From positions 8,318,017-8,382,016 of the forward strand of contig NZ_JQML01000001.1 in NCBI RefSeq assembly GCF_000744705.1: 64,000 nucleotides of DNA, read 5' to 3'. The DNA comes from Streptacidiphilus albus JL83 (GTDB lineage Bacteria; Actinomycetota; Actinomycetes; Streptomycetales; Streptomycetaceae). A program made the translations under genes and the position numbers. The notes under the pieces were generated by a model. It saw only the letters and a program-made list of their open reading frames with translations, did not search any database and was not told the DNA's origin. Numbering within the stretch: position 1 is the stretch's first letter; each line of letters opens with the position of its first letter. Below, piece by piece: positions 44,369-54,437 of the stretch.

Positions 44369-45526
44369 ATGACCGCGATCTCGCTGGGAATGCCGTCCGC
44401 TCCGCTCAAGCCGCTCGCCGTGCGGCGGAGGAGCCGTCAGATCATGGTCGGCAGTGTGCCGGTCGGCGGCGACGCACCGATCTCGGTGCAGTCGATGACC
44501 ACGACGGTGACCTCGGACGTCAACGCGACGCTGCAGCAGATCGCGGAGCTGACCGCGTCCGGCTGCCAGATCGTGCGGGTGGCCTGCCCCTCGCAGGACG
44601 ACGCGGACGCGCTGGCCACCATCGCCCGCAAGTCGCAGATCCCGGTGATCGCGGACATCCACTTCCAGCCCAAGTACGTCTTCGCGGCCATCGACGCGGG
44701 CTGCGCCGCGGTGCGGGTCAACCCCGGCAACATCCGGCAGTTCGACGACAAGGTCAAGGAGATCGCGAAGGCGGCCTCGGCGGCCGGGGTGCCGATCCGG
44801 ATCGGCGTCAACGCCGGCTCGCTGGACGCCCGGCTGCTGGCCAAGTACGGCAAGGCCACCCCCGAGGCGCTGGTGGAGTCCGCGCTGTGGGAGTGCTCGC
44901 TGTTCGAGGAGCACGGCTTCCAGGACATCAAGATCTCCGTCAAGCACAACGACCCGGTCGTCATGATCGCCGCCTACCGGCTGCTGGCCGCCTCCTGCGA
45001 CTACCCGCTGCACCTGGGCGTGACCGAGGCCGGCCCCTCCTTCCAGGGCACCATCAAGTCCGCCGTGGCCTTCGGCGCGCTGCTCTCCGAGGGCATCGGC
45101 GACACCATCCGGGTCTCGCTCTCGGCCCCGCCGGCCGAGGAGGTCAAGGTCGGGAACCAGATCCTGGAGTCGCTGAACCTGCGCCGGCGCGGCCTGGAGA
45201 TCGTCTCCTGCCCCTCCTGCGGGCGCGCCCAGGTCGACGTCTACAAGCTGGCCGAGGAGGTCACCGCCGGCCTGGAGGGCATGGAGGTGCCGCTGCGGGT
45301 GGCGGTCATGGGCTGCGTGGTGAACGGCCCCGGCGAGGCCCGCGAGGCCGACCTGGGCGTGGCCTCGGGCAACGGCAAGGGCCAGATCTTCGTCAAGGGC
45401 GAGGTCATCAAGACCGTGCCCGAGTCGAAGATCGTTGAGACGCTGATCGAGGAGGCGTTGAAGCTGGCAGAGACGATGCAGGCGACGGGGGCCGAGCCCG
45501 GCGCCCCGACCGTCGCCGTCGGCTGA
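44369..45526 (+). CDS. ispG: 4-hydroxy-3-methylbut-2-enyl diphosphate synthase IspG (hopanoid-linked copy)
   Basis: The 385-residue enzyme has the IspG TIM-barrel start ([20 protein letters not shown]), VRVNPGN, and the [4Fe-4S]-binding cysteines in SCPSCGR and [10 protein letters not shown]. It performs the sixth MEP pathway step, making HMBPP from MEcPP with reduced ferredoxin or flavodoxin. Streptomycetes normally keep one housekeeping ispG elsewhere and a second in the hopanoid cluster; this is inferred to be the second. ATG at 44369. Confidence 0.94.
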   Translation: MTAISLGMPSAPLKPLAVRRRSRQIMVGSVPVGGDAPISVQSMTTTVTSDVNATLQQIAELTASGCQIVRVACPSQDDADALATIARKSQIPVIADIHFQPKYVFAAIDAGCAAVRVNPGNIRQFDDKVKEIAKAASAAGVPIRIGVNAGSLDARLLAKYGKATPEALVESALWECSLFEEHGFQDIKISVKHNDPVVMIAAYRLLAASCDYPLHLGVTEAGPSFQGTIKSAVAFGALLSEGIGDTIRVSLSAPPAEEVKVGNQILESLNLRRRGLEIVSCPSCGRAQVDVYKLAEEVTAGLEGMEVPLRVAVMGCVVNGPGEAREADLGVASGNGKGQIFVKGEVIKTVPESKIVETLIEEALKLAETMQATGAEPGAPTVAVG

Positions 45527-45592
45527 TCCGCCGTCGCCCGCCGCGCCGCCGCCCGCCCGCCAACTGCCCCACCCCGGAACGAAGGTGATCCC

Positions 45593-47542
45593 ATGTCCCT
45601 CCTGGAGTCCATCCACACCCCGGCAGACCTGCGCGAACTTCCCGCCGCCGAGCTCCCCCGCCTGGCCGAGGAGATCCGCGCGTTCCTGATCGAAGCCGTC
45701 ACCCGAACGGGTGGACACCTCGGACCGAACCTGGGTGTGGTCGAACTGACGATCGCGCTGCACCGGGTGTTCGACTCCCCGAAGGACCGGATCCTCTTCG
45801 ACACCGGCCACCAGAGCTACGTCCACAAGCTGCTCACCGGCCGCCAGGACTTCAGCCGGCTCAAGGCGGAGGGCGGGCTCTCCGGCTACCCCTCGCGCGC
45901 CGAGTCGGAGCACGACGTCATCGAGAACTCCCACGCCTCCACCGTCCTCGGCTGGGCCGACGGCCTGGCCAAGGCCAACGAGCTCCGGCAGCTGACCGAC
46001 CGGCACGTGGTCGCCGTGATCGGCGACGGCGCGCTGACCGGCGGCATGGCCTGGGAGGCGCTGAACAACATCGCCGAGGCCAAGGACCGCCCGGTGATCA
46101 TCGTGGTCAACGACAACGAGCGCTCCTACGCCCCCACCATCGGCGGTCTCGCCAACCACCTGGCCACCCTCCGCACCACCCAGGGCTACGAGCGCTTCCT
46201 CAGCTGGGGCAAGGAGGCCCTGCAGCGCACCCCCGGGGTTGGCGCACCGATCTACGACGCCCTCCACGGCGCCAAGAAGGGCTTCAAGGACGCCGTCGCC
46301 CCGCAGGGCATGTTCGAGGACCTCGGCATGAAGTACGTCGGACCGATCGACGGTCACGACCTCGCTGCCGTCGAGTCCGCGCTGCGCCGGGCGGCCGGCT
46401 TCGGCGGGCCGGTCATCGTCCACTGCCTCACCGAGAAGGGCCGTGGCTACCGCCCCGCCGAACTCGACGAGGCCGACCACTTCCACCAGGTCGGCGCGAT
46501 CGACCCGGTCACCTGTGAGCCGCTGCGGCCCGCCGGCGGCACCTCCTGGACCTCGGTCTTCGGCAGCGAACTGGTGGAGCTCGCCCGGCTCCGCCCCGAG
46601 GTCGTCGCGGTCACCGCCGCCATGCTCCAGCCGGTCGGCCTCGGCGCCTTCGCCCGCGAGTTCCCCGACCGCATCTACGACGTCGGCATCGCCGAGCAGC
46701 ACGCCGCCGTCAGCGCGGCCGGGCTGGCCACCGGCGGCATGCACCCGGTGGTCGCGGTCTACGCGACCTTCCTCAACCGGGCCTTCGACCAGGTCCTGAT
46801 GGACGTCGCGCTGCACCACTGCGGCGTCACCTTCGTGCTCGACCGGGCCGGGGTCACCGGCACCGACGGCGCCAGCCACAACGGCATGTGGGACATGTCG
46901 ATCCTCCAGGTCGTCCCCGGGCTGCGGCTGGCCGCCCCGCGCGACGCCGACCAGCTCCGGGCCCAGCTCCGGGAGGCGCTGGACGTCGACGACGCCCCCA
47001 CCGTGCTCCGCTTCCCCAAGGCCGAGGCCGGACCGCCGATCCCGGCCGTCGAGAGCATCGACGGCATCGACGTGCTGCTCCGCACCGCCGAGGCCGGCAC
47101 CGCTCCCGACCTGCTGCTGGTCGCCGTCGGCACGATGGCCCCGGCCTGCCTGGACGCCGCCGCGCTGCTCACCGCGCACGGGCTGAGCGCCACCGTGGTC
47201 GACCCGCGCTGGGTCAAGCCGGTGCCGGTCGCGCTGACCGAGCTCGCCGCCCGGCACCGGCTGGTGGTCACGGTCGAGGACAACGGCCGGGTCGGCGGCG
47301 TCGGCTCGGCCGTGGCCCAGGCGCTCCGGGACGCGGAGATCGACGTGCCGACGCGCGAGCTGGGCATTCCGCAGGAGTTCCTGGCGCACGCGGCCCGCGG
47401 TGAGATCCTGGACCGGATCGGCCTCACCGGCCCCGGGATCGCCGCCCAGACTGCCGGCTTCGCCAAGGCCGTGGGCCTGGGCACCGGGACGGACGGAGCT
47501 TCAGCCGTGCACAGCGGCATCGGAGGAGGGGAACCAACGTGA
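45593..47542 (+). CDS. dxs: 1-deoxy-D-xylulose-5-phosphate synthase (hopanoid-linked copy)
   Basis: The 649-residue enzyme has the DXS features: [20 protein letters not shown] at the N-terminus, the TPP motif [16 protein letters not shown], and the transketolase catalytic region [19 protein letters not shown]. It condenses pyruvate and glyceraldehyde 3-phosphate to DXP with TPP, opening the MEP pathway. ATG at 45593 has GAACGAAGGTG upstream. Like ispG it is probably a dedicated second copy. It overlaps hpnO by 4 bases (GTGA). Confidence 0.95.
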   Translation: MSLLESIHTPADLRELPAAELPRLAEEIRAFLIEAVTRTGGHLGPNLGVVELTIALHRVFDSPKDRILFDTGHQSYVHKLLTGRQDFSRLKAEGGLSGYPSRAESEHDVIENSHASTVLGWADGLAKANELRQLTDRHVVAVIGDGALTGGMAWEALNNIAEAKDRPVIIVVNDNERSYAPTIGGLANHLATLRTTQGYERFLSWGKEALQRTPGVGAPIYDALHGAKKGFKDAVAPQGMFEDLGMKYVGPIDGHDLAAVESALRRAAGFGGPVIVHCLTEKGRGYRPAELDEADHFHQVGAIDPVTCEPLRPAGGTSWTSVFGSELVELARLRPEVVAVTAAMLQPVGLGAFAREFPDRIYDVGIAEQHAAVSAAGLATGGMHPVVAVYATFLNRAFDQVLMDVALHHCGVTFVLDRAGVTGTDGASHNGMWDMSILQVVPGLRLAAPRDADQLRAQLREALDVDDAPTVLRFPKAEAGPPIPAVESIDGIDVLLRTAEAGTAPDLLLVAVGTMAPACLDAAALLTAHGLSATVVDPRWVKPVPVALTELAARHRLVVTVEDNGRVGGVGSAVAQALRDAEIDVPTRELGIPQEFLAHAARGEILDRIGLTGPGIAAQTAGFAKAVGLGTGTDGASAVHSGIGGGEPT

Positions 47543-48966
47543 CCACAGAGACCGGCACCGGGGCCGGCACCGAGAGCGTCCCGGGCGCGGAGTTCGACCT
47601 GGAGGCGCTGCTCGCCGAGCGCGGCGCCGAGCGCTACCGGCTGCACAGCGAGTACCTGAACCACCAGCTGCCGAGGATGCTGCACACCATCGGCTTCGAC
47701 AAGGTCTACGAGCACGCCAAGGGCGCCTACTTCTACGACGCCGAGGGCAACGACTACCTGGACATGCTGGCCGGCTTCGGCATCTTCGCCCTGGGCCGGC
47801 ACCATCCGGTGGTCCGCCGGGCGGTGCACCAGGTGATGGACCTGGAGCTGGCCGACCTCACCCGCTTCGACTGCCAGCCGCTGCCCGGCCTGCTCGCCGA
47901 GAAGCTGCTCTCCCACACCCCGCACCTGGACCGGGTCTTCTTCGGCAACAGCGGCACCGAGGCGGTCGAGACCGCGCTGAAGTTCGCCCGCTACGCCACC
48001 GGCCGGGGCCGGGTCCTCTACGCCGACCACGCCTTCCACGGGCTGACCACGGGATCGCTGTCGGTCAACGGCGAGGGCGGCTTCCGTGAGGGCTTCGGAC
48101 CGATGCTGCCGGACACCGCCGTGCCGCTGGGCGACCTGGAGGCACTGGCGCGCGAGCTGAAGCGAGGCGACGTCGCCGCGCTGATCGTGGAGCCGATCCA
48201 GGGCAAGGGCGTGCTCGCCGCCCCGCCCGGCTACCTGCGCGCCGCGCAGGAGCTGCTGCACCGGCACAAGGCGCTGCTGATCGCGGACGAGGTGCAGACC
48301 GGCATCGGCCGGACCGGCGACTTCTTCGCCTACCAGCACGAGGCGGGGGTGGAGCCGGACCTGGTCTGTGCGGCCAAGGCCCTGTCCGGCGGCTACGTCC
48401 CGGTCGGCGCGACCCTGGGCAAGGAGTGGATCTTCGAGAAGGTCTACTCCTCGATGGACCGGGTGCTGGTCCACTCCGCCAGCTTCGGCTCCAACGCCCA
48501 GGCGATGGCGGCCGGGCTGGCCACCCTGCACGTGATGGAGGACGAGCAGGTGGTCGCGAACGCCCGCCGGGTGGGCGACCTGTTCCGGGAGCGGCTGACC
48601 GAGCTGAAGCCCAAGTACGAGATGCTGGCCGACGTCCGCGGGCGCGGGCTGATGATCGGCATCGAGTTCGGCCGACCGCAGTCGCTCAAGCTGCGCACCG
48701 GCTGGATGGCGCTGCAGGCCGCCCGCAAGGGCCTGTTCGCGCAGATGGTGGTGGTCCCGCTGATGCAGCGGCACAGGATCCTGACCCAGGTCTCCGGGGA
48801 CCACCTGGAGGTCATCAAGCTGATTCCGCCGCTGACCATCGGCGAGGCGGAGGTCGACCGTTTCGTGGACGCCTTCACCGAGGTGATGGACGAGGCGCAC
48901 AGCGGCACCGGGCTGATGCGGGACTTCGGCCGCACGCTGATCAAGCAGGCGGTGGCCAACCGCTGA
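47539..48966 (+). CDS. hpnO: Class III aminotransferase HpnO
   Basis: The 475-residue PLP enzyme has [40 protein letters not shown], the cofactor motif [15 protein letters not shown] and the catalytic Lys in [10 protein letters not shown]. In other bacteria HpnO aminates the C35 aldehyde derived from ribosylhopane to give aminobacteriohopanetriol. It starts with GTG overlapping the dxs stop. It has the same place as the aminotransferase in Streptomyces hopanoid clusters, and its presence implies that the side-chain pathway was once complete. Confidence 0.88.
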   Translation: MTTETGTGAGTESVPGAEFDLEALLAERGAERYRLHSEYLNHQLPRMLHTIGFDKVYEHAKGAYFYDAEGNDYLDMLAGFGIFALGRHHPVVRRAVHQVMDLELADLTRFDCQPLPGLLAEKLLSHTPHLDRVFFGNSGTEAVETALKFARYATGRGRVLYADHAFHGLTTGSLSVNGEGGFREGFGPMLPDTAVPLGDLEALARELKRGDVAALIVEPIQGKGVLAAPPGYLRAAQELLHRHKALLIADEVQTGIGRTGDFFAYQHEAGVEPDLVCAAKALSGGYVPVGATLGKEWIFEKVYSSMDRVLVHSASFGSNAQAMAAGLATLHVMEDEQVVANARRVGDLFRERLTELKPKYEMLADVRGRGLMIGIEFGRPQSLKLRTGWMALQAARKGLFAQMVVVPLMQRHRILTQVSGDHLEVIKLIPPLTIGEAEVDRFVDAFTEVMDEAHSGTGLMRDFGRTLIKQAVANR

Positions 48967-49030
48967 CCTCCGGCGGCGGTCCGGGCCGTCGGTCCCGGCC
49001 GTCGGCCCCGGGGCCGGTCCTGGAGGCCGG

Positions 49031-49405
49031 TCAGATCTCCAGGTTCTCCTCGATGCGCCGGATCTGGTGCCGGGCCATGGCCAGGTTGGCCCGGCCCCGG
49101 TCCAGCGCCAGGTAGAGGAAGATCCCCTTGCTGCCCTGGTGGGTCAGCGGGCGGATCAGGTGGTACTGGGTGTTCAGCGTGATCAGGATGTCCTCGATGG
49201 TCTCGTTGTGCAGGTTGAGCATCTCCATGGTCCGCATCTTGGCGCGGACCACGTCGGTGTTCCCGGCCGCGGCGACGTTGAGGTCGAGCTCGTGGCTCAC
49301 CCCGAGCGTGCCCAGCGCCAGGCCGCTGCTGTAGTCGACCAGAGCGACGCCCAGGGCCCCCTCGATGCTCATGGCGTCCTTGAGCGCGGTTTCCATGTTT
49401 CCCAT
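49031..49405 (-). CDS. Roadblock/LC7-like protein
   Basis: The 124-residue protein looks like a roadblock/LC7 (longin-like) fold: MEGALGVALVDYSSG-type strand-turn (here EGALGVALVDYSSGLALGTL), then a helix and two strands, with IEDILITLNTQYHLIRPLTH and KGIFLYLALDRGRANLAMAR. Such proteins are partners of small Ras-like GTPases or regulators of motor-like systems in actinomycetes. The ATG at 49405 has GAGAGGA upstream. No GTPase gene is beside it. It is convergent with hpnO. Confidence 0.6.
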   Translation of the reverse strand: MGNMETALKDAMSIEGALGVALVDYSSGLALGTLGVSHELDLNVAAAGNTDVVRAKMRTMEMLNLHNETIEDILITLNTQYHLIRPLTHQGSKGIFLYLALDRGRANLAMARHQIRRIEENLEI

Positions 49406-49841
49406 GTACGGGCATCCTCTCGGGCCTGTTTCGGCTGCGGGAACCGCCGTGGTTCCCGCACTGGTGCCGACAGTAGGTTCCGGGACGGAGAGGCCAGGCG
49501 CGATGCAGGGAAATGACCGGAGGGAGAGTAGGGGCGCAAGTGATTCGATCGAAAGTGATCGCGCTGCGTAGGATTAATGATCGCTTTAACTATGAAAGTG
49601 ACATCAGGTCGCTCCGGCAAAGTCGCCGCAGGCCGTCGCGGCAGCAGAACGCGGTGGCCGGACGGCGGATCCGGGGCTTTCTGACGCTTCGACGGCTGGC
49701 CGGAAACGACCGGATCGTAGTGAACCCGTGTCCTAAACCTGGGAGTTCCTGATTTTTCATGACTGCCAGTCAGGATGGTGTGGCGGATTCACAGCAGAGT
49801 GAAATGTGAGAAAGGTTACAGGCCGCGCGGACCGACCGGGA
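49406..49841. other. Intergenic region
   Basis: These 436 bases between two minus-strand genes have a lower GC content than their neighbours, for example around 49551-49610 (GGATTAATGATCGCTTTAAC). That suits promoter DNA for the roadblock-like gene. No small gene with a convincing ribosome binding site was found, and no RNA gene was recognised. Confidence 0.4.
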
Positions 49842-50891
49842 TCAGCCGGCCGCACCGCGCGGCTGCGGCGTCCGCGCCCCGGCACGGCTCGGCCCGCCCT
49901 TGGCCGAGGGCTTCACCGAGACCTTCGTCGAGGCCTTCGCCGAGACCTTCACCGCCGTCTTCGCGGACGCCTTGGCCTTCGGCGGCAGGCCCTTGGGCTT
50001 CCCCGCCGACGAGCCCTTCCGCCGGGCCTTGGCGGGCTGCCGGCGGTCCGCCGCAGCGGGCGCCGGGACCGTGGCGCGGACCACGCTCGGGGTGCCCGGA
50101 CGCGCGGCCCCGGCCGGACCGCGTCCCCGGAGCCTGGCCCAGATGGCGGCCCGGTCGGCCCAGGCGGCCTGCATCCGGTCGTCCGCGCTGACGATGACCG
50201 GCTCGAACAGCGGCAGGGCCAGCAGCACCAGGGCCCCGGCGGCCCAGCCGGCCAGGACGTCGCTCACCCAGTGGGTGCCGAGGTACAGCGTGGTCAGCCC
50301 GATGGTGATGCCCATGAAACCGGCGGCGACGGCGCCGAAACGACGCCAACGGGTGGCCAGGTAGGCGAGGATGCCCCAGGTCACGACGGCGTTGGCGGTG
50401 TGCCCCGAGGGAAATATGCCGCCGCCGAGGAAGAGTTCGTTCGATCCCGCGACGTGCGCGTAGTGCGGGCCGAGCCGCCCCATGCCGATCTTGACCGCGC
50501 CGACCGACATGTTCAGCAGTACCAGCGAGACCGCCAGCACCAGCAGCGGCCGCCAGCTCCTCGTCCGCCAGCAGCGCCAGGTCAGCCAGATCGAGACCAC
50601 GATCGCGGAGGGGCCGCGCTGTCCGGCGATGACGTAGATGTTGAGGAAGGGCAGCAGTCCGGGCCAGTGCTGGTAGGGCTTGAACATCATCACCCACCAG
50701 TCCAGGGCGACCAGTCGCGAGGTGGTGACGACGGCCAGCAGGACGGCGAGGTAGAACGCGGCGGTCGAGAGGATGAGCACCAAGTGGGTACGGCTGAGCG
50801 GCAGCCAGCGCCATCCCCGCTCGGCGGGGCGTTGCTTCCGTGTCGTCTGCGGGCGCTCTAGTAGGGCGACCTCATTCCTCTGGTTACGCAC
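49842..50891 (-). CDS. PAP2-family phosphatase with Lys/Ala-rich C-terminal tail
   Basis: The 349-residue membrane protein has about six helices and the three phosphatase motifs: KIGMGRLGP, FPSGHTANAVV and YLGTHWVSDVLAG. It is likely to hydrolyse phosphatidic acid or undecaprenyl pyrophosphate on the membrane's outer face. The last 100 residues are a Lys/Ala/Pro tail resembling histone H1 (AKASAKTAVKVSAKASTKVS), unusual for this family. The GTG start gives MRNQRNEVAL but its ribosome binding site is poor, so the true start may differ slightly. Confidence 0.82.
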   Translation of the reverse strand: MRNQRNEVALLERPQTTRKQRPAERGWRWLPLSRTHLVLILSTAAFYLAVLLAVVTTSRLVALDWWVMMFKPYQHWPGLLPFLNIYVIAGQRGPSAIVVSIWLTWRCWRTRSWRPLLVLAVSLVLLNMSVGAVKIGMGRLGPHYAHVAGSNELFLGGGIFPSGHTANAVVTWGILAYLATRWRRFGAVAAGFMGITIGLTTLYLGTHWVSDVLAGWAAGALVLLALPLFEPVIVSADDRMQAAWADRAAIWARLRGRGPAGAARPGTPSVVRATVPAPAAADRRQPAKARRKGSSAGKPKGLPPKAKASAKTAVKVSAKASTKVSVKPSAKGGPSRAGARTPQPRGAAG

Positions 50892-51251
50892 CCCTTCGAC
50901 GTTACAGGGTGGCTCCGTGGTGACTGTCCCGTAGTGCCTCTTCGTAATGACGATGTGACCTGGCTGATTGTAAGCACGGTATAAGGGGCCGCGCCGGGCC
51001 CGCGGATTCCCGCTTATTGCCCGGCGAAGGCCGCCCGGAGCGGGCCAAATGGGCTCCCATACCCCGCTGACTGGCCGTGATGTGCCGGGTTGTCATGTCT
51101 TGTCCGAATCACCGATACGGTAAGAATCAGATGAGGGAAATACCCTCCCGGCGGAATCGAATACCCCCGCGAGTGGTCCCCCAAACGGCTGTCGAATTAC
51201 CGGCCGCAGATTGACCGCTCGCAGGGGTATTCCATTTCCTGCGGCGGGAAT
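50892..51251. other. Intergenic region between divergent and convergent units
   Basis: This 360-base stretch has relatively low GC and likely holds the promoter of the PAP2 gene (for example TTGTAAGC and TATAAG near 50968-50984). Near its right end an imperfect inverted repeat lies after the SDR gene. No gene is visible. Confidence 0.4.
51159..51232 (-). terminator. Long imperfect hairpin after the acyl-CoA operon
   Basis: GAATACCCCCGCGAGTGG (51159-51176) and CCGCTCGCAGGGGTATTC (51215-51232) pair over 18 positions with one mismatch and one G-U pair, around a 38-base loop. It lies 20 bases beyond the SDR stop on the minus strand, a good position for a terminator of the three-gene operon. Confidence 0.5.
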
Positions 51252-52016
51252 TCAGGCGATGCCGCCGCCGAGGGTCAGCCCGCCGTCGAGCACCAGGGTC
51301 TGCCCGGTGATCCACGAGGCCTCCGCCGAGAGCAGGAACGCCACCGCCGAGCCGACGTCCTCGGGGACGCCGAGGCGCTTCAGCGGGTAGTGCCGGACGA
51401 CCTCCTCCTCGCGCCCGGCGAACAGCGCCTCGGCGAACCTGGTCCGCACCACCGCCGGGGCGACCGCGTTCACCCGCACCGTCGGGGCCAGCTCGAAGGC
51501 CAGCTGCTCGGTCATCTGGATCAGCGCGGCCTTGCTCGCCCCGTACATCCCGATCCCGGGGGCCGGGCCGAGCGCGCTCACCGAGGAGACGTTGACGATC
51601 GCCCCGCCGTGCTCGGCCAGCGCCGCCCGGTGCACCAGCTGGACCCAGGCCAGGGTCGACACCAGGTTGATGTCGACGATCTTCCGGGCCGCGTCCAGGT
51701 CCAGGTCCACCAGGTTCCCGTAGACCGGGTTGGTGCCGACGTTGTTCACCAGGTTGTCGAGCCGTCCGAAGCGCTCCAGGGTCCGCTCCACCACCTCGCC
51801 GCGGTGGGCGGCGTCGTGGCTCTTGCCGGCGATGCCGAGCGCGGACTCCTCGCCCAGCTGCTTCACCGCCTGCTCCAGGCTCTCCACGTCCCGGCCGGTG
51901 ATCACCACCCGCTCGCCGCGGGCGACCAGCGCCTGGGCGACGGCGAAGCCGATGCCCCGGCTCGCGCCGGTGACCAGGGTGACCGTGGCGGAGGCGGCGG
52001 TGGGGGACTCACTCAT
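51252..52016 (-). CDS. SDR family oxidoreductase (FabG-like)
   Basis: The 254-residue protein has TGASRGIG, NNVG and the catalytic YGASK, with the NADP-preferring VVITGR end of strand 2. It has the C-terminal LVLDGGLTLGGG of FabG-like SDRs. It probably acts on the 3-hydroxy or 3-oxo acyl intermediate made by the two upstream acyl-CoA dehydrogenases. ATG at 52016 lies within the end of the upstream gene (8-base overlap), so all three are co-translated. Confidence 0.85.
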   Translation of the reverse strand: MSESPTAASATVTLVTGASRGIGFAVAQALVARGERVVITGRDVESLEQAVKQLGEESALGIAGKSHDAAHRGEVVERTLERFGRLDNLVNNVGTNPVYGNLVDLDLDAARKIVDINLVSTLAWVQLVHRAALAEHGGAIVNVSSVSALGPAPGIGMYGASKAALIQMTEQLAFELAPTVRVNAVAPAVVRTRFAEALFAGREEEVVRHYPLKRLGVPEDVGSAVAFLLSAEASWITGQTLVLDGGLTLGGGIA

Positions 52017-53172
52017 GCGGTTGCTCCTGTGCGGGGTAGGGGAGGTCGACCAGGCGCGCCAGCAGGGCGCGGTGCCGGTCCGCGGTGCCGAGCGCGATCG
52101 ACGCGCTCTTGGCCCGCTTGAGATAGAGGTGGGCCGGGTGCTCCCAGGTGAAGCCGATGCCGCCGTGGAGCTGCACCGCCTCCTCGGCGGCGGTGACCGC
52201 CACCTGCGAGGCGAAGGCCTGGGCGACCGCGGCGGCGACCGGGGCGTCCGGCGAGCCCGAGGCAACCGCGTCCGCCGCGTTCCGGGCCACCGCGCGCAGC
52301 TGCGCCACCGCGACCCACAGGTCGGCCAGCCGGTGCTTGACCGCCTGGAAGGAGCCGACCGGCCGGCCGAACTGGTGCCGGACCTTCACATAGGCGAGCG
52401 TGGTCTCCAGCGCCCACTCGGCGACGCCCAGCTGCTCGGAGGCGAGCAGCGCCGCGCCGGTGGTGAGCGCCGCTTCCAGGGCGCGCTCCGCCGCCGGGCC
52501 CGAGGCGAGCAGCCGTCCCGGCGCGGCCGTCAGCCGCAGGTCCGCCAGCGGCCGGGTCATGTCGAGCGAGACCACGTCCGTGACCTCGGCCGCGGCCGCG
52601 TCGACGGCGTAGAGCGCGGGGACGCCCCCGGCGTCGCGGGCCGGGACCAGCAGCAGGTCGGCGGTGCGGGCGTCGGCGATCCGGCCGACCGCCCCGTCCA
52701 GCCGTCCGCCGTGCGCCGCGACCGCGGCGGGGAAGGCGCTGCCGGGCGCGGTGGCGAAGGAGACCACGAGCGCCGCGACCCGCTCGCCGGCGGCGACCGG
52801 CGGCAGCAGTTCGCCGTCGCCGAGGGCCAGCAGCGCGGCGGTCGCCAGCACGGAGCTGCCGAAGTAGGGGACGGGAGCGACGGCGCGTCCCAGCTCCTCC
52901 AGCACCACGGCGGTCTCCCGCCAGCCGGCCCCGGCGCCGCCCCACTTCTCCGGCACGGCCAGCCCGGTGACGCCCAGTTCCTCGGCCAGGGCGCGCCACA
53001 GCCCGGTGTCCACCGGCTGCTCGCTCTCGGTCCTGGCCAGCACCTCGGACTGCGGGGAGCGGGCGGCGAGCAGCGCCCGGACGTTGGCCCGGAGCTCCTG
53101 TTCCACCTCGGAGTACAGCAGGTCGGCGGTGTGCTCGGCGGCCCGCCCGGCCGTTGCTTCGGTGCCGTTCAT
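52009..53172 (-). CDS. Acyl-CoA dehydrogenase (second gene of operon)
   Basis: The 387-residue flavoprotein has N-terminal, middle and C-terminal ACAD domains: GLAVPEKWGGAGAGWRETAV, GVAEWALETTLAYVKVRHQF, GRPVGSFQAVKHRLADLWVA, and ITFTW-like GGIGFTWEHPAHLYLKRAKS. Part of the middle domain is divergent from standard ACADs. It resembles the smaller partner of heteromeric ACADs (FadE-type pairs) known from Actinobacteria sterol or lipid degradation, and its neighbour would be the other partner. ATG at 53172 overlaps the upstream stop by 4 bases. Confidence 0.82.
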   Translation of the reverse strand: MNGTEATAGRAAEHTADLLYSEVEQELRANVRALLAARSPQSEVLARTESEQPVDTGLWRALAEELGVTGLAVPEKWGGAGAGWRETAVVLEELGRAVAPVPYFGSSVLATAALLALGDGELLPPVAAGERVAALVVSFATAPGSAFPAAVAAHGGRLDGAVGRIADARTADLLLVPARDAGGVPALYAVDAAAAEVTDVVSLDMTRPLADLRLTAAPGRLLASGPAAERALEAALTTGAALLASEQLGVAEWALETTLAYVKVRHQFGRPVGSFQAVKHRLADLWVAVAQLRAVARNAADAVASGSPDAPVAAAVAQAFASQVAVTAAEEAVQLHGGIGFTWEHPAHLYLKRAKSASIALGTADRHRALLARLVDLPYPAQEQPHE

Positions 53173-54437
53173 CGGGGCAGGTCCTTCCATGCGACGTCCT
53201 TGTCGACCCGGATCTCCTGGGGCAGGCCGAGGACCCGCTCGGCGATGATGCCGCGCAGGATCTCCGAGGTGCCGCCCTCGATCGAGTTGCCCTTGGCCCG
53301 CAGGTAGCGGTAGGTCGGGGTGCCGCCGGTCATCGAGGGTGCGGTCGGCCGGCGGAACGACCAGTCGTCGTGGACCAGGCCCTCCTCGCCGAGGAGCTCC
53401 AGCTCCAGACCGGAGATCTGCTGGTTCAGCCGGGCGAAGGCGAGCTTGGCGGCGGAGCCCTCGGGGCCGGGCGCGCCGCTCGCCAGCTGCTGGCGCAGCC
53501 GTTCGCCGGTGAGCCGGGCCGCCTCGGCGTCCACCCAGAGCCGCAGCAGCGCGTCGTGCAGTCCGGGGGTGCGCAGCTCGGGCCGCTCCCGCCACTCCGT
53601 CGCGAGCAGCCCGATCAACCCTCCCACCCGTCGCCCGCCGCCACCCTTGTCCGAGTCGCTGCGCGACGCACCCTCCCTGGGTTCGGCCTGGCCGCCGATG
53701 GCGACCCGCTCGTTCATCAGGGTGGTGGTGGCCACCCGCCAGCCGTCGCCGACCGCGCCGAGCCGGTGCCGGTCGGGGATCCGGACGCCGGTGAGGAAGA
53801 CCTCGTTGAACTCGGCCTCGCCGGTGGCCTGCCGCAGCGGCCGGACCTCGACGCCGGGGGCGTGCATGTCGCAGAGGAAGTAGGTCATGCCCCGGTGCTT
53901 GGGCACGGCCGGGTCGGAGCGGGTGACCAGGATCGCCCAGTCGGCCTCGTGCGCCAGCGAGGTCCAGACCTTCTGCCCGTCGACGATCCAGTCGGCGTCC
54001 TCGGCCCCGTCACCGGAGCCGTCGCGGACGGCGCGGGTGCCGAGCGCGGCGAGGTCGGAGCCGGCGCCGGGCTCGCTGAAGAGCTGGCACCACACCTCCT
54101 CGCCGGTCCAGAGCGGGCGCAGGAAGCGGCGGCGGATCTCCTCGTCGCCGAAGGCGAGGATGGTGGGGGCGGCCATGCCCAGGCCGATGCCGTGCCGGCC
54201 CGGGTCCAGCACCGGCGCGCCGGCCGCGGCGAACTCCTCGTTCACCAGCTGCTGGAGGGCGCGGGGCGCACCGAGCCCGCCGAAGCCGGCGGGGAAGTGG
54301 ATCCAGGCGAGCCCGGCGTCGTAGCGGGCTCCGAGGAACTCGGCGACGGGGGTGGTCGCGGGGTCGTGCGTGGCGAGCAGTGCCTGGACGGCGTCGCGCA
54401 GCTGCTCTGCGGTTCCGGGGGGTGGTGCCGTGCTCAT
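53169..54437 (-). CDS. Acyl-CoA dehydrogenase (first gene of operon)
   Basis: The 422-residue protein is an ACAD with CQLFSEPGAGSDLAALGTRA (FAD-binding), GQKVWTSLAHEADWAILVTR and a C-terminal RGIIAERVLGLPQE. A Ser/Asp/Gly-rich insert (residues about 265-280) is present between the middle and C-terminal domains. It may pair with the downstream ACAD as an alpha2beta2 enzyme. ATG at 54437 has GAGAGGGCC upstream. Physiological substrate unknown. Confidence 0.85.
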   Translation of the reverse strand: MSTAPPPGTAEQLRDAVQALLATHDPATTPVAEFLGARYDAGLAWIHFPAGFGGLGAPRALQQLVNEEFAAAGAPVLDPGRHGIGLGMAAPTILAFGDEEIRRRFLRPLWTGEEVWCQLFSEPGAGSDLAALGTRAVRDGSGDGAEDADWIVDGQKVWTSLAHEADWAILVTRSDPAVPKHRGMTYFLCDMHAPGVEVRPLRQATGEAEFNEVFLTGVRIPDRHRLGAVGDGWRVATTTLMNERVAIGGQAEPREGASRSDSDKGGGGRRVGGLIGLLATEWRERPELRTPGLHDALLRLWVDAEAARLTGERLRQQLASGAPGPEGSAAKLAFARLNQQISGLELELLGEEGLVHDDWSFRRPTAPSMTGGTPTYRYLRAKGNSIEGGTSEILRGIIAERVLGLPQEIRVDKDVAWKDLPR

